NCBI RefSeq assembly: GCF_963678845.1
Contig: NZ_OY787466.1
Location: 248,001-312,000 of the forward strand
Length of the DNA stretch: 64,000 bases
Direction: 5' to 3'
DNA from: an uncultured Bacteroides sp.
GTDB lineage: Bacteria; Bacteroidota; Bacteroidia; Bacteroidales; Bacteroidaceae
A model generated the notes under the pieces. The model ran no database searches. It saw only the letters and a list, made by a program, of their open reading frames with translations, and was not told where the DNA came from. Position numbers and translations under genes: made by a program. Positions 8,424-15,805 of the stretch are shown here, in pieces; the first letter of the stretch is position 1; the number at the start of each line of letters is the position of its first letter.

Positions 8424-9281
8424 ATGACAATAGATTGTAATACCGGACTTGTTTTGGAAGGAGGAGGTATGCGCGGCGTATTTACCTGCGGAGTGCTTGA
8501 TTATTTTATGGATCATAACATCCGTTTTCCTTATACTATCGGAGTCTCGGCTGGTGCCTGCAATGGTTTGTCTTACATCTCCCGTCAGCGTGGACGCGCT
8601 AAATACAGCAATATAGATTTACTTGATAAGTACCATTATATAGGTTTGAAACATCTCCTTAAAAAGAAGAACATAATGGATTATGATTTGCTTTTTGGTG
8701 AGTTTCCGGAAAGAATTCTCCCTTATGACTATGATACATTCTTTTCTTCTCCCGAACGTTTTGTGATGGTTACTACCAACTGTATAACCGGTGAGGCAAA
8801 CTATCTTGAAGAGAAAAAAGACAAACAGCGGGTGCTCGACATTTGCAAAGCATCCAGCAGTCTGCCTATTGTTTGCCCAATAACTTATGTAGACGATATT
8901 CCAATGCTTGATGGCGGAATCGTTGATTCCATACCTTTGCTTCGTGCCGTGGAAGACGGGTATCAGAACAATGTAGTAGTGCTGACCCGTAACAGGGGTT
9001 ACCGAAAGGAAGCAAAAGATCATAAAGTTCCTTCTATTATCTATCGTAAATATCCCAAAATACGGGAAGCGTTGAGCCGCCGTTGTGCAGTATATAACGA
9101 ACAACTGGAAATGGTGGAACGCATGGAAGATGAAGGGCAGATTACTGTTATCCGTCCCGAGAAACCAATAGTTGTAGACCGGATTGAAAAAGATGTGATG
9201 AAGCTTACTGATTTATATAATGAAGGCTATGCCTGTGCCGGAAAGATAATGCATTCCGTTGCAAATGCCTCCGGACAATAA
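8424..9281 (+). CDS. Patatin-like phospholipase family protein
   Basis: The 285-residue protein has all patatin landmarks: the oxyanion loop LEGGGMRGVFTCGVLD near residue 10, the nucleophile elbow GVSAGACNG (Ser about residue 41) and the catalytic Asp in MLDGGIVDSIPL. It has no signal peptide, so it is predicted to be a cytoplasmic acyl hydrolase acting on membrane lipids, similar to E. coli YjjU. The upstream antiporter gene ends 47 bp earlier. Confidence 0.9.
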   Translation: MTIDCNTGLVLEGGGMRGVFTCGVLDYFMDHNIRFPYTIGVSAGACNGLSYISRQRGRAKYSNIDLLDKYHYIGLKHLLKKKNIMDYDLLFGEFPERILPYDYDTFFSSPERFVMVTTNCITGEANYLEEKKDKQRVLDICKASSSLPIVCPITYVDDIPMLDGGIVDSIPLLRAVEDGYQNNVVVLTRNRGYRKEAKDHKVPSIIYRKYPKIREALSRRCAVYNEQLEMVERMEDEGQITVIRPEKPIVVDRIEKDVMKLTDLYNEGYACAGKIMHSVANASGQ

Positions 9282-9314
9282 TTTTATCTCCGAAAAAATA
9301 AAAAAAACGAAAAT

Positions 9315-9419
9315 CATCTGCTACCTGCTACCAAAATGGTGCTAAAGCGTTGATAATTAAATGTGTAGTCTGGTAGCAGATCCAATTTTTGCTCATTTAT
9401 CTCCCACCAGATCTGCTAC
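9315..9419. repeat. Intergenic repeats of the 9-mer GTAGCAGAT, both orientations
   Basis: GTAGCAGAT occurs inverted at 9315-9323, direct at 9373-9381 and inverted at 9411-9419, with a shortened CTGCTACCA repeated beside the first copy. The copies can pair into hairpins. The same word recurs at 12778-12894. Confidence 0.75.
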
Positions 9420-9491
9420 TAACCTCATTTCTGCTGCAATATACTTATTAATAGACCGGTTAATAATGCTGTTAATTTAATAAATAAATCT

Positions 9492-9893
9492 ATGAAAAAG
9501 CTGATTGTTTATTTTGTAAATGTAGTTTTTGTCTGTCTTTTTTCAATTAATGCAACTGCTCAACAAAGTTTTAAAGGTACATGGCATTGGGAGAATAGTG
9601 AATCTTCTGTGTCGTTTATTTTTTCTCAGACTGGAAATAAAATATCGGGAGTGCATTGTTGTGTCGTTGATAATGGAAATCATATTGATTGTGAGGAAGA
9701 TACTACTAAACCAACAATTCAGGGAACTGTTGATGGCACATCAATCAATCTTTCGTTTACGAGTACTTTTAGCCTTGCTAAAGGAAAAGCTGCAGTTAAG
9801 AGGATTGATAATAATACAATTGAATGGACTATCACGAAAGCTCCAAGTGGTATATTTTATATTCCTAAACACGTGATATTGAAACGGGAATAA
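9492..9893 (+). CDS. Small exported protein of unknown function
   Basis: The 133-residue protein has a clear signal peptide (MKKLIVYFVNVVFVCLFSINATAQ, cleavage probably before QSFKG). The mature 108 residues are rich in beta strands with short turns (GTWHWENSESSVSFIFSQTGNKISG, QGTVDGTSINLSF), which suggests a small lipocalin-like barrel. There are two adjacent cysteines (VHCCVVD) and one more (IDCEED). I do not recognise a named family. It stands alone between two repeat-containing intergenic stretches. Confidence 0.75.
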   Translation: MKKLIVYFVNVVFVCLFSINATAQQSFKGTWHWENSESSVSFIFSQTGNKISGVHCCVVDNGNHIDCEEDTTKPTIQGTVDGTSINLSFTSTFSLAKGKAAVKRIDNNTIEWTITKAPSGIFYIPKHVILKRE

Positions 9894-10001
9894 ATTGATA
9901 TATAAAAAAGCTTTATCAACAGGCTGCATGAGTGATGTAAATCATTCGTTGCAGCCAGAGCATTTCATTTCGTTTGTTACTGAATTCTTTCAGTAAAACT
10001 A

Positions 10002-10093
10002 AGTGAGTTCACAACTGAGAACCCATGAGCCCTCAATTGAAAACCCATGGGTTCACAGATGAGAACCCATGAGACTTCATCTGTGAACTCACT
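10002..10093. repeat. Palindromic element with three tandem AACCCATG words
   Basis: Outer arms AGTGAGTTCACA (10002-10013) and TGTGAACTCACT (10082-10093) are perfect inverses. Between them GAGAACCCATGAG, GAAAACCCATGGG and GAGAACCCATGAG follow one another at about 24-bp spacing. It lies between a plus-strand gene and the 3' end of a minus-strand gene. Confidence 0.8.
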
Positions 10094-10135
10094 AATATTC
10101 TTTGTTTCTTGAAAGAATATTCCAGCCCTGCTGCT

Positions 10136-11231
10136 TTAATATTCGTAAGTTAATTCAATAGCATTCTTTTCGGGAACAAATATTTTATAATCTTCGGGGG
10201 TGGCAACTCCGTTCTTCACTTTTATAATTCTTACTATGTTGGTATCATTTTTCATAGTTCAGCACTTTTGTCATGGGCTGTTCTTTATCGTACAAACCAT
10301 AGATGTACATTGCCGAGGAATGATCAGAAGTAAACTTGTCCAGATATTCAGAAGCTACTTTGATTTGTTTTCCTCCGTTAGCGCTTTCTTTAAATTCGAA
10401 CCAGTATTTGCCCCGATCGGCTGTCGGGATATTGTCATTGGATAGTGTATGAAAAGTTGAAACCACCGCTTTTGCACCTTGGGTTGCCGGTATCGCTACA
10501 TCCCGGTTGGCTGAATACTGGTATAAACCTTTTTCTTTTGTTTCTTTGGCTGTGAGTGTTTTCCCTGTTGCAATAAAAAATGCAGATGGAATATTTTCAA
10601 CTCCTACGGTTAAACGGTAATCGTTACTATTCGGAACTTTATCGGCATTGTCAAATTCAAAAATAAGGTCGGTTGTCATTTTGTTTAAAAGTAAAAACAC
10701 AGGTTTATTAACTCCATCAATTGTTGAAACTTCAAATTCAGTGGTTGCATAATGAACATAGTCATTCGGTATTTGCATCACTGCTTCAGCATAATCTCTG
10801 GTCAAAGGTTCGAAAAATAGTTGAGCATCCTTGCTGTTGGTAATCTGGAAATTTTTAAAAGCAGCAAAAGTTATGTAGTATTTGCCTTCCGGTAATGAAT
10901 CACTCACAGAAGCAATATTATCAGTGGTTATATCTTGCAGCTCAGAAGGACTGATGCGTCCCATTTTTAAACAATGTTTGTCACTTTTCCTGTGAATGAC
11001 ATAAACAAGCGTATTCACATCGGACACTCCATAGTCAACATCAACCAATATCTGACCGCTGTTTGTGTCTGTTACCTTGTATTTATATCCTAAAGCAACA
11101 TTAAACGTTGTTTTATATGTGGCAACAGAAGGGATAGGCTCTAACCCATTGTTATCATTTTTGCTGCACGAAATAAAACAAATAGTGAAAAGAAATAAAA
11201 GGATTGTTCCTGATAAATTTATTATTTTCAT
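10136..11231 (-). pseudogene. Mfa2/FimB-like lipoprotein gene with a frameshift near its 3' end
   Basis: The main frame stops at 10245 after DKEQPMTKVLNYEK. Skipping one base in the five-A run there (10252-10248 on the minus strand) continues into 37 protein-like residues, NDTNIVRIIKVKNGVATPEDYKI and on, with a stop at 10136. The lipoprotein signal is MKIINLSGTILLFLFTICFISC, so the ATG at 11231 is preferred over the one at 11264. The two-domain beta-rich sequence (EGKYYITFAAFKNF; KMTTDLIFEFDNA) resembles the FimB/Mfa2 class of fimbrial anchor or assembly lipoproteins, an assignment of moderate strength. It directly follows the other lipoprotein gene. A sequencing error in the homopolymer would also explain the break. 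Confidence 0.65.
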
Positions 11232-11263
11232 GACTTTTAGTTTGTTGTTTATTAATGCATTCA

Positions 11264-12151
11264 TTAATGTACCGCTACATCAACACTACCGGTTTGGTTT
11301 GTAACTGCATCGGTAACGATCAATTTGGTTTTACCACTTTTTAATGGTGTTACCCGAACTACAGCAGAATTACTTTCTTGATTAAAATAATTTTCCCCCG
11401 GAGTGATAGATTCGACTATTGCTACTTTTTCATCAACTACCTTGGCGGTATAATGACCGCTTCCTCTCCAAATAGAAATGCCGTTAACTCCAGCGATGAA
11501 CGGGAGATCAAAAGTTAGCTGACTGTTCTCTGACTCCGGAATGAATAAGTCATATTCATTTATAACAAAAATACGGACCGAGAAAAGTTCTATTTTCCCT
11601 TTATAGATTTGAAATTCTGTGATGCCGTTGGATAGAGCCTCTACCTTGAATGTATTACCCAGCGCAACATTGGCCCTCATAGAGGCGATATAATCGTTGA
11701 CTCCGACCAAGCTATCATTTTTATCAAAAACAAAAGGAAGTTTGAAGATACGGAAATCCCCTTTTTTCATGTATACGTCCTCGTGCAAATAACGTCCGTA
11801 ATCAATCGTTTCACGAACATTCACATTGATTGTTTTAATAGCATATTCATCACCTGCTTTGTTATCGTCAACATCAACAACCGTAATGGTCGCAGTACCC
11901 TGTCCGTGACCGATAATATAGAATACGTCTTTTTCCTCCTCGTCGAAGCGAATCTCGGCAATGCCCGGATCAGACGAAGTTACACTTAGCGAACCTGTTC
12001 CTTTTGTTTTTTTGACCTCGGCATAACTATGCGCATTATCCAGTACGCAGGATTTTACGTTTAATTGAAGCTTCTGTTCTAACCCATCATCTTTTTTTTC
12101 ACAGGAAAATAGTGTAAAGGCTACGGTCAAGAGTAATAATATTTTTTTCAT
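11264..12151 (-). CDS. Cell-surface lipoprotein with Ig-like (BIG2-type) segment
   Basis: Translation from the ATG at 12151 gives 295 residues beginning MKKILLLLTVAFTLFSCEKKDDG, with Cys17 as the lipidated residue. The first half (SLSVTSSDPGIAEIRFDEEEKDVFYIIGHGQGTATITVVD) is typical of bacterial Ig-like group 2 folds, and a second such segment ends the protein (KVAIVESITPGENYF... GKTKLIVTDAVTNQTGSVDV). It is probably outer-membrane-anchored and surface-exposed or periplasmic. Its stop codon touches the longest possible start of the next gene, so the two form an operon. An upstream ATG at 12187 exists but would move the signal peptide inwards. Confidence 0.75.
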   Translation of the reverse strand: MKKILLLLTVAFTLFSCEKKDDGLEQKLQLNVKSCVLDNAHSYAEVKKTKGTGSLSVTSSDPGIAEIRFDEEEKDVFYIIGHGQGTATITVVDVDDNKAGDEYAIKTINVNVRETIDYGRYLHEDVYMKKGDFRIFKLPFVFDKNDSLVGVNDYIASMRANVALGNTFKVEALSNGITEFQIYKGKIELFSVRIFVINEYDLFIPESENSQLTFDLPFIAGVNGISIWRGSGHYTAKVVDEKVAIVESITPGENYFNQESNSAVVRVTPLKSGKTKLIVTDAVTNQTGSVDVAVH

Positions 12152-12377
12152 TTTGAATTTATTGTATTTGTTCACTTTTAAACTCATTTTGTATAGATAA
12201 CCAGATAGAACATAAACACTCTTGATTCAAATCAAGAATTTAGCGCAGTCTTCTTTTGATTCTGATCTAGTTTTCGGGCGTAGATAAATGGAAGTATGTA
12301 CTAAGCTTCGATTTAACAGAAGAGCTCATACAGAAATTAAACTGTTGATTATTTTGCTGTATTTTGTTTAATTAGTT

Positions 12378-12407
12378 CAAATATAGTGATGTTTTTTTTA
12401 TTTGCAA
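12378..12407 (-). promoter_or_regulatory. Bacteroides-type promoter of the lipoprotein pair
   Basis: Minus strand: TTG (12407-12405), 19-bp spacer, TATATTTG (12385-12378). Fully consensus; it predicts a leader of about 220 nt. Confidence 0.6.
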
Positions 12408-12777
12408 CATAAATCATTTGTTTTGATTCTATTTTTTTTAAAAGGACTTTGTTTTTGAGTTACCAGGTGTTTGTTAAGCTGATTAATTTTAGTGCTTTAT
12501 ACGCTTTGTAAACTAAAAATATACTGCAAATAGACACCCTCTTTTAGCAATTGATGACAATATTGTGTTTTAATGTATGTATGGTTGTGTGTCTTTTTTA
12601 TAGACATATTTAACTTTGTTTATACTGCTTTATTGATGTTTTACGGCAAAGAAGAATGGGGTGTTGAGATACGAAACATTACTTGCAGTGACAAAACTGT
12701 ATAACTTTAAAGTGTGTCTATTTACAATAACTGTGCAGTTACTAATATATTCCGTAATGCCGTAGAACGTAGAATTT

Positions 12778-12894
12778 AGTGGCAGATAGTTTTGTTTTGT
12801 AGCAGATAAATGGATTTTAGTAGCAGATGGTTTTTTATCTGCTACTACCTGAAATCCTTATTGCCAGGGCTTTTTATGCATTTTAGTAGCAGAT
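12778..12894. repeat. Intergenic repeats of TAGCAGAT, second locus
   Basis: Copies at 12778-12787 (GTGGCAGAT variant), 12799-12807, 12819-12828, inverted at 12837-12846, and 12885-12894. The last direct pair and the inverted copy form a hairpin AGTAGCAGAT / ATCTGCTACT. Confidence 0.75.
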
Positions 12895-12914
12895 GGGGGA
12901 GATGTTTTATAGAA

Positions 12915-13002
12915 ATAATATTTTTTTTGAAATTAAATCTCGATATAGCTAAGTAAATCTATCTATTTGCAAAGTCTGATGATTTGCTAGATCTTATGTA
13001 AA
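12915..13002. repeat. Orphan copy of the GNAT promoter-region repeat
   Basis: An 88-bp stretch resembling 14589-14678, sharing an exact TAGCTAAGTAAATCTAT and similar flanks on both sides. Here no gene follows. The -7-like box is degraded to TCTATTTG. Confidence 0.7.
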
Positions 13003-13152
13003 TATGGCATTGCTTATGGAAATTGAGTAATGAGATTTGTATAATTGAAAGAATAGAGAAAGAAAAAATCCAAGCCACAACAGTTTTATTGTGAGAGTAC
13101 TTGGACTTTTTAAGCAGACCCTAGAGGCTCATTTGTTTTCATTAAAGTTACG

Positions 13153-13602
13153 TTATCTTTTTTCTGCTTTCTGAATCAAACCATCAAGAGTTTCACGCAG
13201 ACTAAGGTATTCTTCCGTAGTAAGGTCCAGACAATGAGCAATCTTCTCAGGAACTTCTTTTGCTTTTTTTTGTAACTCAGCTCCGTTTTTAGTCAGCTTG
13301 ATAATTACAGTGCGTTCGTCTTCCTTGCTTCTTTTACGATGGATATAACCGGCAGCCTCCAGTCGCTTCAACAGTGGAGACAGAGTTCCTGTATCCAGCT
13401 TAAGAGTTTCGCTAAGCGAATTAACCGGTATTCCGTCTTTTTCCCACAAGGCCATCATGACAAGATATTGCGGATAAGTTAAATCCAGCTCAGTCAAGTA
13501 TGGGCGGTAGTGATTCGTAATAGCGCGGTTCAGGCGATATACACGAAAACAAATTTGGTTCTCTAGTTTTAACTCGGGGTAATTCTCTTTCATATATCTC
13601 AT
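13153..13602 (-). CDS. ohrR: OhrR-type MarR family peroxide sensor
   Basis: The 149-residue MarR-family protein has the OhrR reactive cysteine at position 18 (ENQICFRVYRLNRA) and a second cysteine at 124 (IAHCLDLTTEE). That spacing is close to the Cys22/Cys127 pair of two-cysteine OhrR regulators. The winged helix is seen in VNSLSETLKLDTGTLSPLLKRLEAAGYIHRKRSKEDERTVII. OhrR represses peroxide-defence genes until its cysteine is oxidised by organic hydroperoxides. The neighbouring gene upstream is a glutathione peroxidase rather than ohr. A 21-bp box in front of this gene resembles one in front of the peroxidase gene, consistent with joint and self regulation. Confidence 0.85.
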   Translation of the reverse strand: MRYMKENYPELKLENQICFRVYRLNRAITNHYRPYLTELDLTYPQYLVMMALWEKDGIPVNSLSETLKLDTGTLSPLLKRLEAAGYIHRKRSKEDERTVIIKLTKNGAELQKKAKEVPEKIAHCLDLTTEEYLSLRETLDGLIQKAEKR

Positions 13603-13613
13603 TATATTTGCTG

Positions 13614-13640
13614 CAAAATTACAGAAAATATAATTGTGTA
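13614..13640 (-). promoter_or_regulatory. ohrR -7 element with candidate OhrR box
   Basis: The -7 element TAATTTTG (13621-13614, minus strand) abuts TACACAATTATATTTTCTGT (from 13640), which resembles the box before the peroxidase gene. This layout suggests autorepression. Confidence 0.45.
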
Positions 13641-13655
13641 CTATCTATTTGTTTA

Positions 13656-13696
13656 TGAAATAGTTCGCTGTCTTGTGTAGTCAGTGAACTATTTCA
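13656..13696 (-). terminator. Hairpin terminator of the glutathione peroxidase gene
   Basis: TGAAATAGTTCGCTG (13656-13670) pairs with CAGTGAACTATTTCA (13682-13696) with one mismatch. It lies 12 bp after the peroxidase stop codon. Confidence 0.65.
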
Positions 13697-13708
13697 ATTC
13701 TTTTTTAA

Positions 13709-14257
13709 TTATAGTAAGCTCTTAATTTCAGCTTCCACCTTTACCATATCTTCTGTTGGTTCGAAACGTTTCACCACTTCACCTTTGCGGTTGATAAGGA
13801 ATTTTGTGAAGTTCCATTTAATCTCGGTATTCTCTTTGTAATCAGGATTTTCTTTTGAAAGCATATCATCAAGAATCTTTGCGATAGGGTGGTTCATGTC
13901 AAATCCGGCAAAACCTTTTTCACTCTTTAGGAATTTGAACAAAGCATTTGCATTTTCTCCGTTTACTTCTGTTTTCTTAAATTGTGGGAACTTTACGTCA
14001 TAGTTCAAAGTGCAGAACTCATGAATTTCATCATCTGTACCTGCTGCCTGATTGGCAAACTGGTTGCAAGGGAAATCAAGAACAACAAAATCCTGATCTT
14101 TATAATCTTCATAAATTTTTTCAAGTTCCTTGTACTGAGGGGTAAAACCACATGCTGTTGCTGTATTTACAATCAGCAGAACTTTACCTGCATATTCGTT
14201 TAAAGATACCTCGTTTCCTTTTCTGTCTTTCACTGAGAAATTATAAACTGTGCTCAT
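13709..14257 (-). CDS. Glutathione peroxidase family thiol peroxidase
   Basis: The 182-residue thioredoxin-fold enzyme has the catalytic tetrad positions of the GPx family: Cys36 in NTATACGFTPQYKEL, Gln in DFPCNQFANQAAG, and Trp-Asn in IKWNFTKFLI. The peroxidatic residue is cysteine, not selenocysteine. There is no signal peptide, so it reduces peroxides in the cytoplasm, probably with thioredoxin as donor. It lies upstream of ohrR in the same direction; the intergenic hairpin and the separate ohrR promoter suggest two transcripts under the same regulator. Confidence 0.92.
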   Translation of the reverse strand: MSTVYNFSVKDRKGNEVSLNEYAGKVLLIVNTATACGFTPQYKELEKIYEDYKDQDFVVLDFPCNQFANQAAGTDDEIHEFCTLNYDVKFPQFKKTEVNGENANALFKFLKSEKGFAGFDMNHPIAKILDDMLSKENPDYKENTEIKWNFTKFLINRKGEVVKRFEPTEDMVKVEAEIKSLL

Positions 14258-14325
14258 AATCTTTTATTTTTTAGTTTGTTATTATTGACTTTTTAATCGC
14301 TCTTTTTATTTTTGTAATGCGAATA

Positions 14326-14359
14326 TATACAAAATTAAATTGCGTACAATATAATTTGA
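14326..14359 (-). promoter_or_regulatory. Candidate OhrR operator over the peroxidase promoter
   Basis: Plus strand TACAAAATTAAATTGCGTAC (14328-14347) followed by AATATAATTTG (14348-14358) resembles the double TACAATTAAATTGTA-type operator known for Bacillus OhrR. The -7 box TAATTTTG (14337-14330, minus strand) lies inside it, so binding would block transcription. Confidence 0.5.
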
Positions 14360-14467
14360 TGAAAATTTATTGTTCATTAACTTAATACTTTATTTTTCTG
14401 CTTAGTTGCAAGGCATGCAGCTCCGGCAAAAATTCTCATTCAAAAATGGCTGATGGGCATCGAAAGG

Positions 14468-14578
14468 GTGAGGGTAATGCCATTTAGTGATGATTAGGTG
14501 ATGGTTCAAAATGCTACCCTCACTAATTTATAATATTGATTTACAACTATATGAATGATATTGGTGATGGAGTGAGGG
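14468..14578. repeat. GTGAGGG/GGTGATGG intergenic word repeats, locus 1
   Basis: GGTGAGGG at 14468-14475, GGTGATGG near 14490, inverted CTACCCTCACT near 14514-14524, and GTGATGGAGTGAGGG at about 14564-14578. The last 15-mer and the inverted word recur at 53264-53479. Confidence 0.7.
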
Positions 14579-14588
14579 ATGATTTAAA

Positions 14589-14678
14589 AAAAATATTTTT
14601 TTTGGATTAAATTTCGGTAATAGCTAAGTAAATCTATATATTTGTAAGATATGATGATTAGTTAGATTTTATTATAAA
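14589..14678 (+). promoter_or_regulatory. Promoter region of the GNAT gene, repeat copy
   Basis: It contains the -7 box TATATTTG at 14637-14644 and resembles the orphan copy at 12915-13002. The ATG of the acetyltransferase lies 44 bp beyond the -7 box. Confidence 0.55.
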
Positions 14679-14687
14679 GACAGAACT

Positions 14688-15182
14688 ATGGAGCCAATTA
14701 TAACTAAAAACCTTTTAATTCGGGAAATTATACCATCAGATATAAATGTTTTATTGTCTGTTTATTCAAAAGAGGAAAATATGAAATATATATCTAATGG
14801 TAAATATGATTGGACTATTGAAGAATTAAAAGGCAAATATGAGAAAGTAAATACTGATGGCTATCCGCAAGGATATGGAATTTTTGCTGTTGTTGCTGAT
14901 AGAAAAATTATTGGTGAGTCCGGATTATTCAATTCCTTTGGAAATAAGAAGAGCCTTGAGTTAGGTTATATCCTTGATAATAAATACTGGAATAGAGGAT
15001 ATGGCACTGAAATTTGTAGTGGATTACTTGATTACGGTTTTAATGCATTAGGTGTGGATAAGATTATAGCACGTATGTATCCTGAGAATATTGGTTCGAT
15101 TAGTATCTGTGAGAAACTAAAATTCAGGAAAGTAGATGTTGTGGGTGCTGTTTATTGCCAATATGAAAGAACTGGATTATAA
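14688..15182 (+). CDS. GNAT family N-acetyltransferase (RimJ/RimL-like)
   Basis: The 164-residue protein has the acetyl-CoA binding signature WNRGYGTEICSGLLDYGF near residue 105 and the typical C-terminal MYPENIGSISICEKLKFRKV, where a neighbour residue pair after ENIGS marks the family. It belongs to the Acetyltransf_3 branch, which modifies the N-terminus of ribosomal proteins, or small amine substrates. The substrate cannot be told. It is monocistronic and its promoter region has an unusual second copy 1.7 kb upstream. Confidence 0.85.
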   Translation: MEPIITKNLLIREIIPSDINVLLSVYSKEENMKYISNGKYDWTIEELKGKYEKVNTDGYPQGYGIFAVVADRKIIGESGLFNSFGNKKSLELGYILDNKYWNRGYGTEICSGLLDYGFNALGVDKIIARMYPENIGSISICEKLKFRKVDVVGAVYCQYERTGL

Positions 15183-15215
15183 TTTCTTAGTCTGAATAGG
15201 CATAGAAAGGTGGCT

Positions 15216-15560
15216 TTAAATTGTTGTTTTTTTTAGTATATTTTCAGTTCCCCAGATTTCCAGTTCCCGAAATACAGGAGAAAGACTTTTTCCAAGGTTG
15301 GTAAGTGAGTAGTCCACGCGCGGAGGGATTTCCTTGTACTGTTCCCGCAGAATCAATCCATCGTTTTCCAGTTCTTTTAATTGTTCGGTAAGTACCTTCC
15401 TGGATATTTCAGGTATGCGAACAGCTATTTCGCCAAAACGTTTTGTTCCCGATGCGAGGGAATACAGAATGATAGTTTTCCACTTTCCACCTATCAATTC
15501 AACAGTTGCTGTAACAGGACAGCTAATTTTTTTATTCGATTTTGCCACAATGGTTACCAT
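15216..15560 (-). CDS. HxlR family regulator, likely redox or quinone sensing
   Basis: The 114-residue winged-helix protein carries the HxlR hallmark CPVTATVELIGGKWKTIILYSLASGTKRFGE, with a single cysteine at position 14. In the YodB/HypR/QorR subgroup this N-terminal cysteine senses quinones and disulfide stress. It is divergent from a quinone-reductase-like gene (15806), an arrangement known for qorR-qorA type pairs. Two inverted GTTAC repeats lie between the genes. It probably represses its neighbour and itself. Confidence 0.85.
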   Translation of the reverse strand: MVTIVAKSNKKISCPVTATVELIGGKWKTIILYSLASGTKRFGEIAVRIPEISRKVLTEQLKELENDGLILREQYKEIPPRVDYSLTNLGKSLSPVFRELEIWGTENILKKTTI

Positions 15561-15581
15561 TTGGTTACTACTGTTTTTAAA

Positions 15582-15637
15582 GTTACTAAAAAGTAACCAG
15601 TTACAAATATAAACTATTATTAGTTACTTTGCGTAAC
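15582..15637. promoter_or_regulatory. Twin GTTAC inverted repeats between divergent HxlR and reductase genes
   Basis: GTTACTAAAAAGTAAC (15582-15597) and GTTACTTTGCGTAAC (15623-15637) are two inverted repeats of the same half-site. Between them on the minus strand is a -7 box TATATTTG (15611-15604) for the regulator gene; the second repeat overlaps a TACTTTG that could serve the plus-strand gene. More GTTAC half-sites occur at 15553 and 15563. Confidence 0.6.
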
Positions 15638-15805
15638 AAAAGTAGATGCAATATCAATGAGTTGGATAGATGGTCTATTTGTTTTGTATTTATTTAACTG
15701 TTTATGGTGTGTCAGAATCTGATAAGAATTGTTTTCTTTAATCATGGATTGGTAATTATGAATGAATTCAATATATAATGTATTAAAAAAGAGAGGAACT
15801 TAAAA

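Larger units (their letters stand above)
12152..13152. other. Long gene-poor stretch with promoter, leader and repeats
   Basis: No convincing gene. It holds the promoter of the lipoprotein operon (12378-12407) and a leader of about 220 nt with a perfect palindrome CTTGATTCAAATCAAG at 12221-12236. There is also a distant inverted pair GCAAATAGACAC (12526-12537) and GTGTCTATTTAC (12714-12725), the TAGCAGAT repeats, and an 88-bp copy of the GNAT promoter region (12915-13002). Confidence 0.6.
14258..14687. other. Intergenic stretch between peroxidase and GNAT genes
   Basis: It holds the peroxidase promoter/operator, then a group of GTGAGGG and GGTGATGG words in both orientations (14468-14578), then the 90-bp promoter-region repeat of the GNAT gene. 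No gene seen. Confidence 0.6.

Noticed and set aside
8619..9104. 161-residue open frame on the minus strand
   Set aside because: It is antisense to the patatin-like gene, which has complete catalytic motifs.
9529..9876. 115-residue open frame in a second plus-strand frame
   Set aside because: It overlaps the exported protein gene at 9492, which has a good signal peptide and plausible beta-rich sequence; the alternative is Leu/Ile/Arg-rich without structure.
10015..10072. Three AACCCATG units as a CRISPR-like array
   Set aside because: Units are short, imperfect, about 24 bp apart in total, and no cas gene is near.
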